Positions 35,065-48,076 are shown, counted from the stretch's first letter. The stretch is DNA of 64,000 nt from Leptodactylus fallax (GCA_947044405.1 CAMRHE010000207.1:568001-632000), one strand, 5' to 3'. Notes: a model not told the origin generated them from the letters alone. Made by a program: numbers and translations.

Positions 35065-35240
35065 CAATATGGGGGCACTATAGGAACCATTATATTATAT
35101 TGTGGGTGCTGTGGGGGCCATTATGTTGTGTTTGGGGGCACAGTGGGGGCCGTTATGTTACATTTGGAGGCAATGTAGGATCCATTATGTTACATGTAGG
35201 GACTCTGTGTGGGGGCCATTAAGTTACATGTGGCGACACT
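35065..35240. repeat. Degenerate G-rich minisatellite
   Basis: Four to five units of about 38 bp of the form 'gggggccattatgttacat' plus a spacer. Third locus of this organisation in the window. Confidence 0.65.
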
Positions 35241-35244
35241 TCGG

Positions 35245-36120
35245 GGGCCATTTCATAACTGTTCTAAGTCATTTATAAGTGATCACTACTTTGGGGGTAC
35301 TCAGTTGGGACTTTTTCTTATTAGGGGTTACTTTTCTTTAAAGGGTTCAGAAACACTGTGGCAGACCACACTTAATGTGAACTGGTTGATTTAGTGCAGG
35401 GTGAATGGGAGGCTGTGCTTTTACTGTATGTTGTGCATCTGTGCTACTTAGTATTTGTGTGATATTTATTGTACTATTCTCCAGCCTGTGATTTGTCACA
35501 GTACATTGTATGTTGTGATTTGAAAGCTAGTTTTTAACCAAAAACTTGTCAGGGGGTTTCTCCTTCCCTATCTAACAGCAGAATATGACAGAGGGAGGAA
35601 TTCTAAATTCTGACAATGAGTAAATTCTGACAGTGGGAGTCCTGCTTACCGCAGCCCTCTCAGTTAGCACTTTTTCCAGTACCAGAGTATGTATACAGAA
35701 GATTGTCAAGGTATATGCGAGGTAAGTAGGACTCTCACTGCAAAGGGTGATCCCTTATTGTGCAGTTTCATGGACTTTCTGTACTGAATAATCCCCAGCT
35801 CCTCACCTCTACTCTTGAGTAACTCCAGAAGTGGTCTCCTTGATGGACGCTAGAGTTGTCATTCAGGAACAAAGGGCAGAAGCTGAAGCATTTAGTGCTG
35901 AGAGCATAAAACTCTCCACAGCAAGTACACTGCCCACTGTACTTAAGATCACAGGCCCATGGAGAATTGAAACATGTTTGCCTCGAATATGCAATGTTTA
36001 ATTTCCTTTACATCACCTATCTAGCACTGAGAGGGGTCAAATCTCCTGATAGACACCCTTTAAACCTTCCTTGATCATTTGGTTCTTCAGGAAAATCAAA
36101 GGAGACCATTACCTAAAAAT
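35245..36120. other. Unrecognised sequence with a fold-back repeat
   Basis: 35540-35745 resembles 56707-57370: 'cagcagaatatgacagaggg' and mirrored 'gggagtcctgcttacc' and 'ggtaagtaggactct'. The rest is unrecognised; 'gacaccctttaa' near 36052-36063 resembles a TTAA-MITE right end. Confidence 0.45.
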
Positions 36121-36125
36121 ATATA

Positions 36126-36215
36126 CACACGTGGACAAAATTCAAGTTATTTCTGTGACCATTGTGAGTTTTTCTTTCATTAAATGAGGGGTACCAACAA
36201 TTTTGTCCACGTGTG
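36126..36215. mobile_element. 90-bp Tc1-like MITE
   Basis: Left CACACGTGGACAAAATT, right AATTTTGTCCACGTGTG, TA on both sides (36124-36125, 36216-36217). The interior has only about 55 bp. Confidence 0.85.
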
Positions 36216-36419
36216 TATTGAGAGGCAAGAGCAAGATTATTCTGAGCTAAGAGGACGACATGTATGCATCTGTAGAGGAATTAATTGGTTTCCAGATGGC
36301 CGCATAAATATTCGATCTTCACAACGAGACTTTATATTTTACATCACTTTGCTGGTTTATAAGATTTTATTTTTGAAGAATCTTTTGGCAAACCACATAC
36401 TCAGCTAACCATAATAAAA

Positions 36420-37150
36420 AATACAATGAAATAAGTAAGATGTGTATTGTAATAAAAGCACTCTTGATATCACATGACCCTTACAATTAATGTAGATCGC
36501 AAATGAGGCTTTTTCAAGCAATATAACTTCTGAATAGCAGGTGTCATTTGGATTTCTGTTTGATATTTGTGACCACCAAAGAGGTTAAAGGTCGCATTTG
36601 CTTTGTATGATATATATTTTTTTATTATGTCTAGAAGGAGTTAAATGGGCACTAACTTTTCGACAAACTTTTCACCCGACTATAAGTTTGTTGAAAACCT
36701 AACTATAAGAAGTCTTGCAACCAAACTATAAGAAGCCTTTGCACCCAAGCCTAAGGATGGGCGAACCTCTGAAGATTTGTTTCATCCGGTGTTCGGACGA
36801 AACAATCCATTGATTCGCTTCAGTCCGAACTTGTTTGATTAGAACTGGATGTGAAATTATTATACTTTGAGGGTTTTGTCTTAATGTCATGATGCTTTGT
36901 GTGCCCATGTCACTGCTGAAGACCAATCACAGGCCTCAGCGTTGATCCCGGGTTCGTAATATCACACAAGAACCGGCTCTGGTGCGCTTCTGAAACATCA
37001 TGTGCCTGGAGGAGGAAAAAGCAGATTGCCAGATGCCATGAGGAGGTCTGAAAGAGGTGAGGCAAGGTATGTATAAAAATTTTTTTATCTTGTACACCTC
37101 CCTTGGGCCTACTACTATTATTCTCTAAAATATCTGCTGAATTCCTTCTT
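36420..37150. mobile_element. Unrecognised DNA, then hAT-like repeat fragment
   Basis: From about 36755 the sequence 'ggatgggcgaacctctgaag' is related to the TAGAGATGAGCGAA family. 'aatcacaggcctcag' and 'cacctccc' further on are shared with 63400-64000. The left part (36420-36750) is unrecognised. Confidence 0.45.
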
Positions 37151-37210
37151 ACTAGTAGTAGACAAAGATGTCATATTACAGATCACAATAGAAGTCTATG
37201 GAGACAGTAG

Positions 37211-37988
37211 TGTTAGGACCTAATGCAGTACAAGACAGACTTGTTAGTCTCAGAAAACCAAAACCCCTGCACACTATGGTAAAAACAGCACCGAGGCGCC
37301 TGACGCTCCCCAAGCGGCCCGAGAACCAGCCTCAAATGGACTTCACCAGAGATCCTGATAGTGGAGATGGACTTGGTAGCAACTATCAACCGGAGTCGTG
37401 ATCCTTCAGAGAGCGCGGGGCGCACTGTGCACCACAAGTCACAGCAGGCCCAGAAATCCAAAAACCACTCACCTGAGCAATAGGATATCCAGAACAGGAA
37501 GGGATGCAGTAGCAGGAATCCTCCTGGAGGTGGCTGAGGTCCAAAAGCATAGTCGTACGGTCCAAGTCGGTAACAGGAGAACACGAAGTACACAGGGGTG
37601 AGACGAGAGAGTAATCAGCAAGCCGGGTCAGTAACAGGAGGTCACGTGGAGGCAGAATCGGAGATCAGGGAGAGGTAGTCTAGGAGGTAAGCGGTGGTCA
37701 CAACAGGAGGGAACGCAGGAAAAGAGTCGGCAGGCAGGAAACATAGGTCAGGATCAGAAGCAGGAGGTCAAAATAGCCAAATGGTAACAGAACACAGTGG
37801 GAGCTAACTCCAGGAAACTGAATAGTCAGCAAGAAAGAGGCGCCAGAAGGATCATTAAATAGCAGAGTGCAGACAATTAACTCCCAGAGGGGCAGGTGCC
37901 GGCCAGAGTAAGGACCGGAGCGGCACCTCACAGTGGTGCTGCAGAGGTGCCAGCTTTGTTCCCGAGAAGCCGGTTCTGGGTCCTAACA
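37211..37988. repeat. Candidate solo LTR (778 bp)
   Basis: Begins TGTTAGGACC and ends GGTCCTAACA, so it has TG...CA with inverted ends. It is flanked by AGTAG (37206-37210) and GGTAG (37989-37993), a 5-bp duplication with one mismatch. GC-richer than its surroundings. No coding frame with recognisable similarity. Fits recombination between two LTRs; the parent element is not in the window. Confidence 0.6.
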
Positions 37989-37993
37989 GGTAG

Positions 37994-39046
37994 GGGAGAA
38001 GTGAGAAGAAGTTGAAAAGACACAAGCATATAAGAGACTGCAAGCAACTCAATAGGAAATATTTTATCATACCCTAAGGGCTTTAATTCCCCTTATTTGC
38101 TATTTAACTATTTTAACTATTTAACTGTATAATGTCCTATATGGTGCTGCTGCTTCTGAGTAAGGAAAAATTATGGAGCAGATTCTCCTCTTCTTTCTGG
38201 GCGCTGTCTATGAGAGACATCATAACAGCTACTAAATAGAGAAGTAAAAATTAAAGATAGCACTTACAGAGAGGAAAACTAAAAATATAGAATGTAAGTC
38301 ACATAAGGACCAGACATAGTGTTATGCCTCAAGTGCTACCTATATACAACACTTTATTTTATATCCTGTCGATGATTGTAGTTCCCTATGGACTGGCTAA
38401 GTAAGCCCATAAAACGCTGCCACAACAGTGTATAGGCAACAGATGCAATATAAAATAATCTTTTATCATTTGTTGGTGACTTGGAGACATTCAGTCTCTT
38501 CTGTTGACGATAAACTAACAAATGGACTTAGTTTTCTTGAAGCAGATTGCAGGAAGAGGCTCAGATGCTAGAAGTCATTATTTACATTCGTTTCTGGGGA
38601 AATTAAGGCTGAGCTGGCAGTATAAGCTACTTTTCTGGTAATCTACAATGTTCTTTGCTTTGAAAAGCCATTTGTGCAACATGTAAGTGTACCATCATTC
38701 CAATCTATTTAAAGTACCAACATTTGGAACATAAAAAACCTATTGATAATCATAAAACAAGCAGTGAGCAGAAAGCCCAGCATGTAATATTAAAGATAAA
38801 TTGATAGAAAGAGACAATACTGAGGTCATTTCATCAAAGTCATGAAATGATGGAGGGAAATTGTTCCATGGGCTTTTACTGTCTTGGCCCGGGTAATGTG
38901 AATATTCATGGAAATGAAATCAGATGAATCTAGACACAAAATGAAGTTCTATTTTTTATTAGCAAAACCGATTTATGTACCGCAAAAATCCCTTTGTAAT
39001 CAAATATTTGTGCACGAAGTTGACAAATTTTTCTGTGCTGAGGATT
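37994..39046. other. Unrecognised non-coding sequence
   Basis: About 1 kb without recognised repeats. 38440-38900 has moderate complexity and could be unique host DNA. Confidence 0.45.
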
Positions 39047-39050
39047 TTAA

Positions 39051-39511
39051 AGGGACCTTCCCCAAGCATATTCAATTGCCACCACCGTGTTATAGAACAT
39101 ATTGTATCATATCTTTATTATGTATGTTACTTTTTTGTAGATATGGAGAACAATAACTTTGAAGTCTTATTTAAATGAGGCAGTTAGTGCACTGGGGGCG
39201 GGCCTTCAGCCCTGAGAGCAATGCTCTTGCTGCTCAAGTGGGATGGGTAATGGGGAGGATCAACTCACACTTAGTGGGGTAGCACAGCTAGGAGATGGTA
39301 AGAATCTGAGTGACAAGAGCAGGACTCCCAGGGCTGAAGGTCCGCCCACAGTGCACTAACTACCTCATTTGCATAAGACTTCAAAGTTGTTTTTCTCCAA
39401 ATCTACAAAAGTGATGTACATAACAAAGGGATGTTGTTTATGACTCTTATAATGTGCTCTGTACAAAGGTGTTGACAGCTGAATATGTTTGAGGAAGGTG
39501 ATAGACTCCCT
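39051..39511. mobile_element. Palindromic TTAA-type MITE
   Basis: TTAA (39047-39050) then AGGGACCTTC; right end ACTCCCT followed by a decayed TATAA. Arms mirror each other: 'acttcaaagttgtttttctc' against 'gagaacaataactttgaagt', and 'gcagttagtgcactggggg' against its complement. Confidence 0.75.
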
Positions 39512-39514
39512 ATA

Positions 39515-40360
39515 AAGGATTTCCATTTCTTTATGGCCTCTTGTTTGGATGGTCCATCAATATCTGATCATGGGGGCTGACACCGAACCTCTAAAGACTG
39601 CTACTGGGTCAAGAGAAGAAGGCGCCATACATTGTGTTGTGACTAAGCCTCACTATTACAGCTTAGCTCCCATTCACTTCAATGGAAGCAGAACTGCAGT
39701 AACACTATATAGCCACTATACAACATACGGAGTCATCTGCTTCTGACTCCATACACTTTGGTTTGTTTTTGTTTTTTTTAGATCCTTTAAAGTCTTTTGT
39801 GAAAAATGAAAATTTTAAGAGGAAAATGAACAAAATATATGTCATGTCCTCTTCTCACTTTTGTTTGATTCCTATTTATAAGGCTCTTAAAAAATAAAGT
39901 TTTTATATATGGCACATTATTGTCTGGAAGGAGCCGCCATTCAACAATATAACAAGTCAATCACTGCTCAATAAAAGGACCATTTAGTTACCATATCCAC
40001 TTATAACAACATTTTCTCAATAAGGCTTATGGAACCATATTATGTTTCATGATGTTGTATTTGCTTTTACTTTTAAAAGTAAGTCATTAGTGCAAGCAAC
40101 TATAGAAAACTCACTCTAAAATCTCACCTGAATCCATCTTAGTCTCCCAAGATGGACTGCAACTCACAGATGTGTAAATTACAAGTAACTATAGGCATTT
40201 ATAGACAGAGGGATAAGTGAGGGTTAGACCTGTAAAAGAGAAGGTGAAACACAGGAACACAAGAGTCTGCAGCAGCTAATAATAAGTTTTCTATCTCCTC
40301 CGAAGTGCTTTAGTCACATCAGTACTGTTCAGTACATCTCTGTAATGTCCTGTTTTGTTC
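39515..40360. other. Repeat fragment, then unrecognised DNA
   Basis: 39541-39745 resembles a dispersed repeat also present near 52280-52460 (shared 'gcagtaacac', 'gccactataca' type motifs). The remainder is unrecognised. Confidence 0.4.
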
Positions 40361-40608
40361 CTGAGTGAGTGAGTGAATGAGTGAGTAAATGAGTGAATGA
40401 GTGAGTGAGTGAATGAGTGAGTGAATGCGTGAGTAAATGAGTGAGTAAATGAGTGAGTGAGTGAGCGAGTGAATGAGTGAGTAAATGAGTGAGTGAGTGA
40501 GTGAGTGAGTGAATGAGTGAGTGAATGCGTGAGTAAATGAGTGAGTAAATGAGTGAGTGAGTAAATGAGTGAGTAAATGAGTGAGTGAGTGAGTGAGTGA
40601 GTGAATGA
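40361..40608. repeat. (GAGT)n microsatellite with 100-bp periodicity
   Basis: Tetranucleotide GAGT with GAAT, AAAT and GCGT variants. The variant string 'gaatgcgtgagtaaatgag' occurs at 40423 and 40523. The open minus-strand frame (HSLTHS repeats) is a by-product. Confidence 0.9.
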
Positions 40609-41028
40609 GGGTAAGGGAAGTTTCACATTACACCTAATGGTGCCATGTTACCTGTTTGCACAACTCAAAGCTTTATGGAGCCATAATATACTTATACTTA
40701 TTTATACCATAACCAATTAGTTTTTCTGTAATGTATACATTTGTATATTTGACTCTAAAGTGTTTTGCCTTACCATACTGTAAAGTCATTGTATCAAGTA
40801 AAGATTATTAACAATTCACAGATCTAACTTTGTGGCATAGCCTGAAGGATGGAGCGAATACCTGAAAGTGCCGGTTATTTAAAGTTAAGGATGGAAAGCT
40901 GGGATTTGTGCCAAAAGATGGGCCCCTGCCAAAGAGGATAACTGTTGTCATATCTTTCCATGAGGAACAGGTGCTTCTGTACCTAGGCTCATGTAACTAT
41001 ATAGCTTGTTCCATCCATTTACTCTAGA
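40609..41028. other. Unrecognised non-coding sequence
   Basis: No gene or repeat recognised. Confidence 0.45.
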
Positions 41029-41030
41029 TA

Positions 41031-41798
<768 letters not shown>

Positions 41799-42082
41799 TA
41801 TATAATACATGTGTGTAGTGCTGTGACAGTAATTCACACACAACAGTTTTCTTTCACAGTTCTCCACTTGTTGTGCATGAATTCATCCTAAAGAAGCCTT
41901 ATTTAGATAGTTATTTTGCTCTTAAAAACAATGAATTGTACATTTACCTAACTTTATATCATGTTTCCTACCTCAGTCATTCGATCAATAGGCTGAGACT
42001 CAGCAGGGTTAGAAATGGTTTCTTTCTTTCTCAGTCTAAGTATAGACATTAATTGTTCTCAAATATGTCTAGTCCTAGTTCT

Positions 42083-42330
42083 AGGGGTGAAAACACACAA
42101 TGCAGCGCCAGCCGCACGCTGCTCTATGCTGCCGGTGTTTTCACTTACATTGTCAATCATTTATCGATTATTGCTGGTTCACCTGGTAACAGCCGCACAG
42201 TTATGAAGGTTTTCCCCGTAACACTGTGTGGTCAGTAACAAGTAACAAGCAAAATTTTTTTAGGAATAACTGAGAATACCAGCCGTGCGGACCGGAGTGC
42301 GGCTGACACTGCATTGTGTGCTGTCACTCT
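42083..42330. mobile_element. Inverted-repeat MITE
   Basis: Left GGGGTGAAAACACACAATGC, then 'agcgccagccgcac'; right 'gtgcggctgacact' then GCATTGTGTGCTGTCACTC. Non-coding; target duplication unclear. Confidence 0.65.
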
Positions 42331-42915
42331 AATAACACCTCTTTCATTGCTTGTCTCAAGTTCCCCTGTTTCTCCGTGGTATAGATCCAATTGTCTGGTG
42401 AAACTAGAAGTTTATATCAAATATTATCTGACTACAAAAGAAATTAATTCTGTTATAGGTGGCATGTAACATTGCGGCGTAGTCCATTCACATGTGGCAC
42501 ATTTCTGGGGCCATGCAAGATGTGACCGACAAACCACATGTGTTAAAAATGTATTACCATCTTATAATGTTATATCCTATATTGCCAGTATATGTCATGA
42601 CATTGTGATTGGTGGTCCAACCGATCCTAAGAACAAATAGACCAAGTAAATAAGTAAACTTGTTCAAACTGTTGACCATGCGGAGAAAACAGGGGTTAAT
42701 TTCCTTCTGATCTCTGGCAAACAACGGATGTAGTAGGGCTGGGACAATCTAACAGTCTATGTGTCTCCTATTATAGACAGAAGGCTCCTTCTGCACCTAG
42801 TAGTCTTACAGCCAGACATGGGACACTGTGGAGTAGGGGGGACATGGTAGGGAGTACAGATGAGTAGTTTTTCACACAATGAAATAGGGAGCCCATTGTA
42901 TATTATGTACTATTA
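42331..42915. other. Unrecognised non-coding sequence
   Basis: No gene or repeat recognised. Confidence 0.4.
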
Positions 42916-42917
42916 TA

Positions 42918-43291
42918 CAGGTTCATCTCAATAAATTAGAATATCTTTGAAATGTTTATTTCTTTCAGCAATTAAATTAAAAAAGTGACCTCCTATATTT
43001 TCTAGATTCTTTACACACAGAGTCTTCTATTTCAAGTGTTTTATTTCTGTAAATGTTGATTATGGATTACAGGTAATGAAAACCAAAATCTAAGAAAATT
43101 AGAATATTGTAAAAAAGTTCAGTATTGTAAATTCAGTGTCACCTGCCAAGGTTTCCTAAGCCTTTAAATGGTCCCACAGTCTGGTTCAGTAGGACACACA
43201 ATCATGGAAGACGCTGATTATGGATTGTATTACTGAATCACTGAAATGAATGAACATTTCAAAGATATTCTAATTTATTGAGATGTACCTG
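42918..43291. mobile_element. Tc1/mariner-type MITE (374 bp)
   Basis: Left CAGGTTCATCTCAATAAATT, right AATTTATTGAGATGTACCTG, TA on both sides (42916-42917, 43292-43293). The matching ends extend about 45 bp (AGAATATCTTTGAAATGTT). No transposase. Confidence 0.85.
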
Positions 43292-43418
43292 TACACCCAT
43301 TTCATTCGATGATGACCAATGGTTGCTGGGCACAACTTCATGGTCCCAGCTGATTCTAATAGGATGTAACATACCATAGATCTTTATCCTAGGGGCTATG
43401 GGGCTGTGATCTTTGTAA

Positions 43419-43647
43419 GGCTGGGTTCATACCAGCGTTCAAAATCCATTTGGGGTTTCTGTCCCCGAATCCGCTTGAAAAATGCGGAGAGAAAAGTACT
43501 GCAAGCAGAAACCAGGCGGAAAACCGGTGGACCCCATTATAGTCTATAGGGTCTGCGGGTTTCCGCAAGTAACCACTTTTTAAGTGGATTAGGTTTCCGT
43601 TCTACTGGTCCGCTTGGGGAAAGTCAAACACTAGTGTGAACCCAGCA
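43419..43647. mobile_element. Harbinger-like MITE (TAA duplication)
   Basis: Left GGCTGGGTTCATAC, right GTGTGAACCCAGCA, TAA on both sides (43416-43418, 43648-43650). Related to 20281-20508 and 60590-60859. Confidence 0.78.
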
Positions 43648-43833
43648 TAAGTCAGTTGAAACACAACTATACATGGGACACAAAGAAACTGATGGAATGT
43701 ATACCAAACTGACCATAGATGAAGAGGAGGTTAACCTTGTCATATCACATTATTAGGACATTTTGATTACAAAATAGAAAAGACTTTTTTAGATATTTCT
43801 CCATTAATTGGAAAAAGTAAAATAGCATGCTGA

Positions 43834-44039
43834 TGCCCCATGTTGCAGAAAAGCTGTTTTTTTTGTTGCAGATTTTGCTGCATTTTTTTAGTCAAACCCA
43901 TGTGTGGCTACAAAAGGAATAGGAAATATAAAGGAAGCATTTCTGCCTCTCCCATTCGCTCAATCCACTCTTGGCTTTGGTTCAAAAATCCACAGCAAAA
44001 TCTGCAACGAAAAAAGCAGCTTTTCCGCAATGTGGGCCC
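43834..44039. mobile_element. Harbinger-like MITE, first of a pair
   Basis: Left TGCCCCATGTTGCAG, right CGCAATGTGGGCCC. Same family and orientation-symmetric with the next element; flanks TGA and TTA. Confidence 0.6.
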
Positions 44040-44048
44040 TTAGCTTTA

Positions 44049-44262
44049 GGCTGAGGCCCCACATTGCAGAAATGCTGCTTTTTTTGCTGCAGATTTTGCT
44101 GCAGTTTTTTGAGCCAAAGTCAAGAATGTCTACACAAGGAATGAGAAATATATAGGAAGTTTTTATACTTCTCCCTTTTGCGCATTCCAATCCTGGCTTT
44201 GACTCAAAAAAGCAAAATCTGTAATGAAAAAAGCTGCTTTTCCACAAAGTGGGGCCTCAGCC
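44049..44262. mobile_element. Harbinger-like MITE, second of a pair
   Basis: Left GGCTGAGGCCCCACATTGC, right AGTGGGGCCTCAGCC, TTA on both sides (44046-44048, 44263-44265). Interior 'ttttgctgcagattttgctg' is shared with 43834-44039 and 45647-45834. Confidence 0.75.
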
Positions 44263-44265
44263 TTA

Positions 44266-45640
44266 GAAATCTATAGGTATTTAATAGGTGAGATCCAATC
44301 CTCACAGTGCTATCACACCTGCATTCCACCCAGGACCCACAGAAGATACAGGTGCCTATCTTTCACATGTTCATAGCATTTAGACTTTATATTATATTAT
44401 TTACTTTATTTTGTTATATTCTTTTCATTTCTGTGCATACTAGGTTGATATGATTTATGTGTGGTGGCCGGACACTACTATACACCCAAAACGTGCTGAG
44501 ATTGTTTTACCTTTTGTGTACTGTATTTTCTACGTTTAGTCTTCCTTTAGTGTTAACATAGGGCAAATAAGACATAATTTAGCAAGCCCAAGAAACTCCT
44601 CTCATTGCTCATGGAAACTGAGACTCTTCTAAGATATCCCATATGATCAACGCATGTGTTAACAACATCTTGCAACAAATACAAAGTTGTCTTAGTAACG
44701 TTTATTTGACCTGATGGTGACAATAGCCCTATCAATTTGCATTTACATCTGCAAAATAAATCTTCTCTTCAAGCGAAATTGTCCTGACAGCCTGTGAGGT
44801 TATGTGAGCTACGCAAAGGTCGACTGTGCACACGGCGATATTACTGATCGTGACTTTAGAAAGAAGAAGAAATTGAACTCTTAGAAGAACATTGATCCTT
44901 CAGTTACAAGCAGAAGAATTTAGACAGATGGCATATTAGAAAACTAGCAAAATAAAATTAACGAAGAAAACTATATTCCTGTTATTTATTTCAAACCAGG
45001 TGAAATTTTACATATAGTAGATGTAGATTATTGCTGCTCCATTTAGTTCACCCTTGTGAAAACAGACTTTTTTATATGTTTTTTCCTGGTCTGATATCTT
45101 ATTTGTTCCTGGTAAATTTACATTTAACTCTACTTAAAAGTATCCACATGGTGACTTGCACTTGTTGGGGGAAAACACCCCGAGAATATGTTACCGTAGT
45201 CCTAATTGATAATAAGTATCGAGCCCTCGGAGAACACACAAGAGACAAGTAGCCAAGACTGCTTATCAAGATGTTCTGTTTTATTATTCTTACACAGTAA
45301 TTCTTATAACATAAAATAGGCGTATTCGTTCTCATGCAGTACAAGGGAAGGAATGTGGGAGGTTTTAGGTTCTCAGATACTGGACAGTAAACATCTACCA
45401 GTTGTCCTTCACTATCTTGGACAAAATGCTAGCTTAAGCAAGATTCATCCAGACTGGAAGGCAGCCACAGAATACTGTGTCAACTTCTTTGTGAACTTTA
45501 GTAAGACTTTAACAAAATGGATTCCACCCTCCACACACTGCAGGCTGTAAACCTGTGTCTTTCGATCTTTGGGGTGGTAGGGTTTAAAGCTGCATAGAGC
45601 CAACAGAGACATTTCAATGGAAGCTGCAGCAAAAAAAACT
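44266..45640. other. Unrecognised non-coding sequence
   Basis: About 1.4 kb without recognised genes or repeats. Confidence 0.45.
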
Positions 45641-45646
45641 GATATT

Positions 45647-45834
45647 GGCTGAGGCACCACGTTGCGGAAACGAAGCTTTTTTTGCTGCAGATTTTGCTGT
45701 GTTGTTTAGAGCTAAATCCAAGAGTAGATTGAGCAAAAGATAGAAGCATAAGAGTTTCAACAACGTGGGGTGTTTTTTGCTGCAGTCTCTTGCCTGTAAA
45801 TTCTGCAGTGTGTTTATTCTGTGTGGCCCCAGCC
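45647..45834. mobile_element. Harbinger-like MITE
   Basis: Left GGCTGAGGCACCACGTTGC, right GTGTGGCCCCAGCC. Same family as 44049-44262. It abuts the next element with almost no spacer. Confidence 0.65.
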
Positions 45835-45836
45835 TT

Positions 45837-46112
45837 GGCTTCATGCACATGACCGTAGGCAGTGTACAGGTCTATAAAAATGGAATGGATGGCACACAGA
45901 TTGGCATCTGTTCACCATCCATGTTTTTCATGGACCCATATACTTGACTGAATGGACTGAGCTCATTTTCATACCCCAAACACGTCTCCATGAAATCTAG
46001 GGATATACTATGTGTATGGGACCATAAAATGAATGAGTCTTTATGCTATCCATTTTCACTGATCTGTTAAAGATAACATATGGACCAAATGTATGGTCAT
46101 GTGCATGAAGCC
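45837..46112. mobile_element. Harbinger-like MITE
   Basis: Left GGCTTCATGCACATGACCG, right GTCATGTGCATGAAGCC then TTA. Interior includes 'aatggatggcacacagattg'. Related to 21137-21359 and 46219-46480. Confidence 0.7.
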
Positions 46113-46218
46113 TTAAACAGATCTGACCCTAAATGGCAAGATCTTTATTTTGTGTGACCTGCATAAAACATACCTATAGTTGCCCCAAATGTCTGCACTG
46201 AAGATAGTGTAGTTATAA

Positions 46219-46480
46219 GGCCTCCTTTACATGACCGTACTTATGATCCACAATAGCGGATCAAAGTAAAGACACATTTGTATGGGCCCATACACACAGC
46301 CATAGTTTTTCAGCTGCATATCCAGGCCATAAAGAAGAGCTACATATATTTGTGGTCCGGTCCATTCAATTCAATGTATGCGTCACTGAAAAGCATGGAC
46401 GACACACAGGTACCAATTCATGTGTCATCCGTGCCATTTTTACAGACTCGTACTCTGCACACAGTCATGTGCAGGAGGCC
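46219..46480. mobile_element. Harbinger-like MITE (TAA duplication)
   Basis: Left GGCCTCCTTTACATGACCG, right CAGTCATGTGCAGGAGGCC, TAA on both sides (46216-46218, 46481-46483). Confidence 0.8.
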
Positions 46481-46491
46481 TAAGACTTTAA

Positions 46492-46873
46492 AAGGGTAAC
46501 TTTGCTTACCAAAGCATTTTCTATACTTGTAATGCTTTATTACTAATGTATACCCTGGTCCCCCAGAGCCCCATTTATTACTTTTGCGGAAGGCTGCAGG
46601 GGAGACCAGAACTCTCGTTCCTATGTCTCCCTTGCAGCTGCTCCGGCTCTCAGTCACATGACCAGCTCTCTTTAACTGAATGGAGCTGCATCCTGAGTCG
46701 CTGGGGAATCCGTTACATCACAGAGCTGGAGTGGCTGCTGGGGAGACAGAGGAACAAGTGTTTTGGTCTTCCCTGCAGCCCTCCACAAAAGTAATAAATG
46801 GGGCTCTGGGGGACCAGGGTGCACATTAGTAATAAAGCCTATCGAGTGCAGGGAATGCAATGGTAAACTTTAT
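46492..46873. mobile_element. Palindromic TTAA-type MITE
   Basis: TTAA (46488-46491) then AAGGGTAAC. The left arm has 'ctggtcccccagagccccat' and the right arm 'atggggctctgggggaccag'; 'ttattactaatgta' is mirrored too. The right terminus is decayed. Confidence 0.7.
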
Positions 46874-47437
46874 TCTTCTTAGCATAACTTCTGAAATGTT
46901 TGCATATAAGTACCCATTCCTATACCCAAGAAACAACTTTCTGTTGTATCTCCGTTCCCTTGAGATTGTGACATATTGCTGTTAGAAGCTGCAAGCATTG
47001 CATTAAATAGGGACATTTTTATGAGAAGCTCTTGGTCAACTTTACAGAATTAGTCAGTTGCAGTTATCCAAGGAAGACAAATGACTCTGTTGTTATGACT
47101 CATTGAAAATATGCAAGACTTGGCAAGACTACACAACAAACAGCAATTTCTAAAGCCCCGTCTAATTCTGCATATCAGAAGTGTACAGTCATTGCTCTTT
47201 GGGCTGTCGCAGTAATAATTCATGAGGGCATTGATCATTACGGAAAAAGCTGTGTACAGACTGGAGAAGTCATCCAACAGATACTAAAACAAGTCACATT
47301 CTCAAATGTATCTAGATACCTTGTGAACGGTGCAAGATTTTCAATGTTAATTGAGATAAATTGGCAATCCCTCTAATGTAAACATTTCACCCAAATGTGT
47401 CATTTGTCAACCATCCAAACCACTGATACCGTCCATC
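46874..47437. other. Unrecognised non-coding sequence
   Basis: No repeat seen. 47055-47290 is of moderate complexity and could be conserved non-coding sequence; unverified. Confidence 0.4.
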
Positions 47438-47440
47438 TTA

Positions 47441-47823
47441 GGGTGATATTAGATGTAAAGATATTTCTAAATAAGAGCTGATCGGCTACAAAATATGCTG
47501 ATCAGCGCTCATTCTGTACCATCATGATAATACAGCTTAATGAAAAGCTCATGCAGGAGGAATGATCGCTACAATGATCGTTCCCCAGGCTTATACTTTC
47601 ATTGCCCGTCAACAGCAGAGCTCTTATTAAATAGGGCGATGTGTTCCCAACAAACTATGATATCCTGTCCTGCTGAAATCAGCTGATCACCCAATGAACA
47701 AAAAAACGCTTATTCATTGGATGATTGTCGGTAATATTACACAGGCTAATTGTTGGGACCGAATGCTTATACGAGTGTTCGTTCCGGACAATTGGCTGCT
47801 AAATTGCCCTGTCTAATAGGACA
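47441..47823. mobile_element. Probable Harbinger-like MITE (TTA duplication)
   Basis: Left GGGTGATATTAGATG, right GTCTAATAGGACA, TTA on both sides (47438-47440, 47824-47826). Interior mirrored around 'gctgatcagcgctcatt' and 'aacgcttattcattgg'. The terminal repeats are imperfect. Confidence 0.5.
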
Positions 47824-48076
47824 TTATATCTACCTACAAGAGAAGGGCAACACAGCTTGTAAAGTTCCACAATTCCTCATTTTAATCTGTGTTAGTAATA
47901 AGATTTTTCTATAAATAAAAATGGGCGGAGAACTTCTTCAATATGGCGATAAAGATGAAACTGTGACAATGTAATCATTTCATAGATGAATTATATATAC
48001 TGTGTCATCAGCGTGAAATCTCCTGTCATACTATGCTCTGAAAACACAGGATGGTCCGTCTATGTAAATATATATT

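Noticed and set aside
40291..40626. Minus-strand frame rich in THSLTHSF
   Set aside because: Translation of the GAGT microsatellite.
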